Source of the DNA: Micavibrio sp.
Lineage (GTDB): Bacteria; Pseudomonadota; Alphaproteobacteria; Micavibrionales; Micavibrionaceae
Length of the DNA: 10,350 nt
Assembly: GCA_027066695.1 (NCBI GenBank)
Contig: JAMONE010000133.1
Coordinates: 1-10,350, forward strand
Reading direction: 5' to 3'
The position numbers were made by a program, and so were the translations under genes. The notes below the pieces were generated by a model. That model ran no database searches, was not told the DNA's origin, and worked only from the letters and a program-made list of their open reading frames with translations. Positions 7,582 to 10,350 of this stretch are shown here, in pieces (positions within the stretch are counted from its first letter, which is position 1; each line of letters opens with the position of its first letter).

Positions 7582-7597
7582 ACACAATATCTAGTGT
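7582..7597. promoter_or_regulatory. NrdR box 2 upstream of nrdD
   Basis: ACACAATATCTAGTGT matches the NrdR consensus at 15 of 16 positions (C instead of A at the tenth). With box 1 it forms a tandem pair on the same face of the helix. NrdR is an ATP-cone zinc-finger repressor of ribonucleotide reductase genes; its gene is not in this window. Its position would place it near or just after the transcription start, suitable for repression. Confidence 0.82.
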
Positions 7598-7655
7598 TTG
7601 CAGTGATTCTTCTTTTAAGACCACTTCTATGAAATTTTTAACCTTTAATGAAAAT

Positions 7656-7659
7656 GGAG
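7656..7659 (+). promoter_or_regulatory. Ribosome-binding site that decides the nrdD start
   Basis: GGAG lies eight bases before the ATG at 7668. The in-frame ATG at 7629, which would add 13 residues (MKFLTFNENGAFT), has no such sequence in front of it, so 7668 is the better start. Confidence 0.6.
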
Positions 7660-7667
7660 CTTTTACC

Positions 7668-9680
7668 ATGAGCCATAACATCGCTGTTCTACCCCAATCT
7701 GAAACTGATAAAAATACACCTGCTGATAATGATATAGATCATATCACGCAGCTTTTTGGTGGCACTGATGTTGATTGCTCGCACGCGGTGAGTGAGTATA
7801 TTTCAGGCTCTGATTGGCGAATTAAGGCGAATGCTAATACTGGTTATTCCAATGCTGGGCTTGTAAATAATCTGGCGGGTAAATTAATCGCTAATTACTG
7901 GCTTGATGAGGTTTACAGCCCCGAAGAAGGCGGAGCGCACCGTAAAGCTGATCTTCATATCCATGATCTTGATTGCTTGACGGGCTATTGCGCGGGCTGG
8001 TCTTTACGCGCTCTGCTTAATGAGGGGTTTAACGGCGTTAATGGCCGCGTATCTTCACGCCCGCCGCGTCATTTCCGTGAAGCTTTGGGGCAGATGAGTA
8101 ACTTCCTCGGGATTTTACAATCCGAATGGGCAGGAGCGCAGGCATTTAGCTCGTTCGATACTTATCTTGCGCCATATGTTTTCTACGATGATCTTTCCTT
8201 TACCGATGTTAAGAAAGCTATTCGCCAGTTCGTTTATAATTTGAATGTTCCTGCGCGTTGGGGGCAATCACCATTTACTAATATCACTCTTGATATAACT
8301 GTGCCCGAGGATTTGGAAAATCAGTTCCCGACATATAATGATCTGCATTTCTTTAAAGATGTCGGTGATGATGATCTTCTTTTAAGATTGCAGCAGCGTG
8401 ACATGGGCGTTCGCAGCCTTGAAGATGCAACATTCAAGCATTTCCGCCCTGAAATGGATCTTATTAATATTGCCTATTATGAGGTTATGACTGAAGGCGA
8501 TTCGAGTGGCCAACCATTCACTTTCCCCATTCCCACAGTAAATATAACCGAGGATTTCGACTGGGACAGCAAAGTTGCTAATGCAATATTTGATAATACT
8601 GCTAAGGTAGGCTCATCATATTTCCAAAACTTTGTTGGCTCGCAGTGGATGATAAACGATAAAGGCGAGCGTGTGCGTAATCCTGAAGCTTACTCCCCTG
8701 GTGCGGTGCGCTCTATGTGTTGTCGTTTGCAGCTTGATCTGCGTGAGCTTTTGAAGCGCGGAAACGGCTTGTTTGGCTCGGCTGAAATGACAGGCTCGCT
8801 CGGCGTTGTGACGATTAATATGGCGCGTTTAGGCTATCGCTTTAAGGGTGATATAGAAGGGCTTTATGCAGAGCTTGACCGCTTGATGGATATTTCGAAA
8901 TCTACGTTAGAGAAAAAACGCGGCTTTGTTCAAAAGATGTATAATCGCGGCCTGTTCCCTTATACTGCGCGTTATTTGCCATTCTTGCGTAATCATTTCT
9001 CAACAATTGGTGTTAACGGTATGAATGAGATGGTGCGTAACTTTACTGGCGATCAACTTGATATTACCGATGAGTTTGGCATGAAGCTAAGCCTTGATGT
9101 TTTAGAGCATATGCGCCAGAAAATGATCCAATATCAGGAGGAATCAGGCAATCTTTATAACCTCGAAGCAACGCCAGCCGAAGGCACAACATACCGCTTT
9201 GCCAAGGAAGATAAGAAGCATTATCCTGATATTTTACAAGCGGGAATGGGCGAGAATATCTACTATACTAACTCTTCGCAAATCCCTGCTGGTCACACGG
9301 ATGATCCGTTTGAAGCACTTGAGCTGCAAAATAAATTACAGTGTAAATATACGGGCGGTACGGTTTTACACCTATATATGAGCGAGAAACTCTCGGATTC
9401 AGAGAGCTGTAAGAATTTTGTTAAAAAGGTTACCAGCAATTATCAGCTTCCATATATTACCGTAACGCCAATATTTTCAACTTGTGATACACATGGTTAT
9501 CTAAATGGTGAGCAGCCTGAATGCCCTGAATGCGGCGAGAAAACCAATGTTTGGACGCGCGTTATGGGGTATTTGCGCCCAGTAGAGAGCTTTAACACTG
9601 GTAAAAAAGGCGAGCATTTAGAGCGTAAGCATTTCGAAGAATGCCGAATAGAGTCAGCTGATTTGTTTGGTAAACTTTAA
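7668..9680 (+). CDS. nrdD: Anaerobic (class III) ribonucleoside-triphosphate reductase
   Basis: Glycyl-radical enzyme that reduces ribonucleotides to deoxyribonucleotides for DNA synthesis without oxygen. The product is 670 residues from the ATG at 7668. After a short leader it goes directly into the catalytic fold (VSEYISGSDWRIKANANTGY), so the N-terminal ATP-cone of roughly 90 residues found in E. coli NrdD is missing. Family motifs include HIHDLD followed by GYCAGWSL, AGAQAFSSFDTYLAPY, and SMCCRLQLD with Cys351-Cys352, one of which should be the thiyl-radical cysteine. At the C-terminus, Cys606, His609, Cys619 and Cys622 form the expected zinc site; a His stands where many relatives have a Cys. 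The glycyl radical loop is RVMGYLRPV with Gly634. All essential parts are present. The motif style is closer to Thermotoga-like or thioredoxin-dependent NrdD than to E. coli NrdD; this is a judgement by eye. Control by FNR and NrdR is suggested by the upstream sites. The activase gene nrdG follows after a repeat-filled gap. Confidence 0.95.
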   Translation: MSHNIAVLPQSETDKNTPADNDIDHITQLFGGTDVDCSHAVSEYISGSDWRIKANANTGYSNAGLVNNLAGKLIANYWLDEVYSPEEGGAHRKADLHIHDLDCLTGYCAGWSLRALLNEGFNGVNGRVSSRPPRHFREALGQMSNFLGILQSEWAGAQAFSSFDTYLAPYVFYDDLSFTDVKKAIRQFVYNLNVPARWGQSPFTNITLDITVPEDLENQFPTYNDLHFFKDVGDDDLLLRLQQRDMGVRSLEDATFKHFRPEMDLINIAYYEVMTEGDSSGQPFTFPIPTVNITEDFDWDSKVANAIFDNTAKVGSSYFQNFVGSQWMINDKGERVRNPEAYSPGAVRSMCCRLQLDLRELLKRGNGLFGSAEMTGSLGVVTINMARLGYRFKGDIEGLYAELDRLMDISKSTLEKKRGFVQKMYNRGLFPYTARYLPFLRNHFSTIGVNGMNEMVRNFTGDQLDITDEFGMKLSLDVLEHMRQKMIQYQEESGNLYNLEATPAEGTTYRFAKEDKKHYPDILQAGMGENIYYTNSSQIPAGHTDDPFEALELQNKLQCKYTGGTVLHLYMSEKLSDSESCKNFVKKVTSNYQLPYITVTPIFSTCDTHGYLNGEQPECPECGEKTNVWTRVMGYLRPVESFNTGKKGEHLERKHFEECRIESADLFGKL

Positions 9681-9711
9681 GGTATAGTAGTTTAGGTTAA
9701 AAATCACACAA

Positions 9712-9799
9712 TGTCATTTCGAACGATTGCATAGCAAGAGGAGAAATCTTATCAAGCTGCAACATGTAAGAGCTCTCCACTAACATGTTCGAGATGACA
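9712..9799. repeat. Imperfect palindromic repeat element between nrdD and nrdG
   Basis: The outer arms TGTCATTTCGAAC (9712-9724) and GTTCGAGATGACA (9787-9799) are reverse complements with one mismatch. Inner arms GGAGAAATCTT (9740-9750) and AAGAGCTCTCC (9768-9778) pair at nine of eleven positions. AACATGT also occurs twice (9761 and 9782). The wording GTCATTTCGAACG...GGAGAAATCT resembles short dispersed intergenic repeats I recall from diverse bacterial genomes; no copy number can be given from this window. Role unknown; such elements can form RNA hairpins that affect transcript stability. Confidence 0.6.
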
Positions 9800-9825
9800 G
9801 GTTACTATAAATAGTGTTTAGCATT

Positions 9826-9839
9826 CCCGAGAAATCGGG
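9826..9839. repeat. Short hairpin, possible dispersed-repeat core (minus orientation)
   Basis: CCCGA (9826-9830) and TCGGG (9835-9839) flank a four-base GAAA spacer. Read on the minus strand with its flank, GGATCCCCGATTTCTCGGGA looks like the same kind of unit as the palindrome at 9866-9890, in the opposite orientation. On its own the stem is only five pairs. Confidence 0.4.
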
Positions 9840-9865
9840 GATCCACCTTTCTTATTGAAACTTAT

Positions 9866-9890
9866 GTATCTCCGATCAAGTCGGAGATAC
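9866..9890. repeat. Perfect 10-bp inverted repeat
   Basis: GTATCTCCGA (9866-9875), spacer TCAAG, then TCGGAGATAC (9881-9890), an exact inverted repeat. No T-tract follows on either strand, so it is not a standard terminator. The form ATC-CCGATCAAGTCGG-GAT is reminiscent of small dispersed palindromes in intergenic regions. It lies in the nrdD-nrdG gap and could separate their expression. Confidence 0.6.
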
Positions 9891-9970
9891 TAAAAATGGA
9901 TAGATTGAAATATAACCATGCAAGCATTATGTAGTATAGAGCAACCAGATTTTTCTCCTCCATCAATGGC

Positions 9971-9977
9971 GAAGGAG
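9971..9977 (+). promoter_or_regulatory. Ribosome-binding site supporting a TTG start for nrdG
   Basis: GAAGGAG is the strongest Shine-Dalgarno sequence near nrdG and stands six bases before the TTG at 9984. The upstream in-frame ATGs at 9918 and 9966 have no comparable sequence. Confidence 0.5.
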
Positions 9978-9983
9978 AAAATT

Positions 9984-10350
9984 TTGCCGATTTACAGTGT
10001 AACGCCGTTTACTATGTTGGATTTCCCAGCTCATACGGCGTGCATAGTGTGGTTTTCGGGCTGTAATATGCGCTGTGGCTACTGTCATAATCCGCAGATT
10101 GTTAAGGGCAGGGGGCGCGGAGATTTATCAGAAGTTCTAGCATTTCTTGAAAAGCGTCGCGGGCTTTTGGACGCGGTTGTATTGTCTGGCGGTGAGGCTA
10201 GTTTATATCCAGCTCTTCCTGATTTTATAAAAACAGTGCGGGATATGGGATACGCGGTGAAGCTTGATACTAATGGCTTAAAGTCCGATGCTGTGCGCAG
10301 CTTTTTGGATAATGGCTGGCTTGATTATGTCGCGCTTGATTATAAAGCTC
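9984..10350 (+). CDS. nrdG: Anaerobic ribonucleotide reductase-activating protein (radical SAM), partial
   Basis: Radical S-adenosylmethionine enzyme that generates the glycyl radical on NrdD. Only the N-terminal part is present; the frame is still open at the window end. The [4Fe-4S]-binding motif CNMRCGYC (CX3CX2C) follows FTMLDFPAHTACIVWFSG, and HNPQIV comes next, as in NrdG/PflA-like activases. SGGEASLYPALPDF is the SAM-binding GGE region, and KLDTNG is the next conserved strand. The reading frame can be extended to ATGs at 9966 and 9918 (22 more residues). I prefer TTG 9984 because GAAGGAG lies six bases upstream and because activases of this group, as I recall them, begin about nine residues before the F(S/T)xxDxP motif, as this start does. 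The start is still uncertain. It lies downstream of nrdD in the same direction, so the pairing is functional, but a 303-base gap with palindromic repeats separates them, and a separate promoter is possible although I cannot point to one. Confidence 0.88.
   Translation, partial: MPIYSVTPFTMLDFPAHTACIVWFSGCNMRCGYCHNPQIVKGRGRGDLSEVLAFLEKRRGLLDAVVLSGGEASLYPALPDFIKTVRDMGYAVKLDTNGLKSDAVRSFLDNGWLDYVALDYKA

Noticed and set aside
7434..7667. Riboswitch before nrdD
   Set aside because: Apart from the terminator of the upstream operon and the protein-binding sites, I see no conserved aptamer core; the hairpin at 7460-7495 is explained as the end of the preceding operon.
9866..9890. Terminator for nrdD
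   Set aside because: The stem is perfect, but neither strand has a run of T residues after it; it fits a repeat element better.
9712..9890. CRISPR array or attachment site
   Set aside because: The repeats are palindromic, unequal and not regularly spaced, and no integrase, tRNA end or cas gene is nearby.

Overview
The window reads as Gram-negative chromosomal DNA, most likely from an AT-rich proteobacterium; the taxonomic call is an inference. The grounds are a type I secretion pair (inner-membrane ABC exporter plus HlyD-type adaptor), the cbb3-oxidase assembly protein CcoS, an FNR/FixK-type site, and class III ribonucleotide reductase controlled by NrdR-type boxes. Together they suggest a facultative or microaerobic lifestyle. 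The class cannot be settled from this sequence.

Layout, all genes on the + strand. (1) About 77-3451: a two-gene type I secretion cassette, visibly more AT-rich than the rest. The outer-membrane TolC partner and the exported substrate are not in the window. (2) 3452-3767: an intergenic stretch that holds the decayed C-terminal end of an IS481-like transposase, with one frameshift and one stop, running almost to the ccoS start codon. (3) 3768-7433: a tight, overlapping operon of ccoS, a ResB-CcsA (CcsBA) fusion gene for System II cytochrome c maturation, and a membrane-anchored thioredoxin of the ResA/TlpA type. It ends in a convincing Rho-independent terminator (7460-7495). (4) 7496-7667: a regulatory region with a near-consensus FNR box followed by two NrdR boxes exactly 32 bp apart. 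(5) 7668-9680: nrdD, anaerobic ribonucleoside-triphosphate reductase without an ATP-cone. (6) 9681-9983: a cluster of small palindromic repeats. (7) 9984 to the window end: nrdG, the radical-SAM activase of NrdD, cut off by the window edge.

How the genes work together: the middle operon builds c-type cytochromes and supports cbb3 oxidase, the high-affinity terminal oxidase used at low oxygen. The downstream genes make deoxynucleotides without oxygen, and their control region carries signals for both oxygen (FNR) and nucleotide status (NrdR). The right two thirds is thus a low-oxygen module, while the left third looks like an independently acquired export cassette bordered by an insertion-sequence relic. 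I see no clearly undescribed system. The most informative details are the nrdD control region, the transposase relic, and the repeat cluster between nrdD and nrdG.
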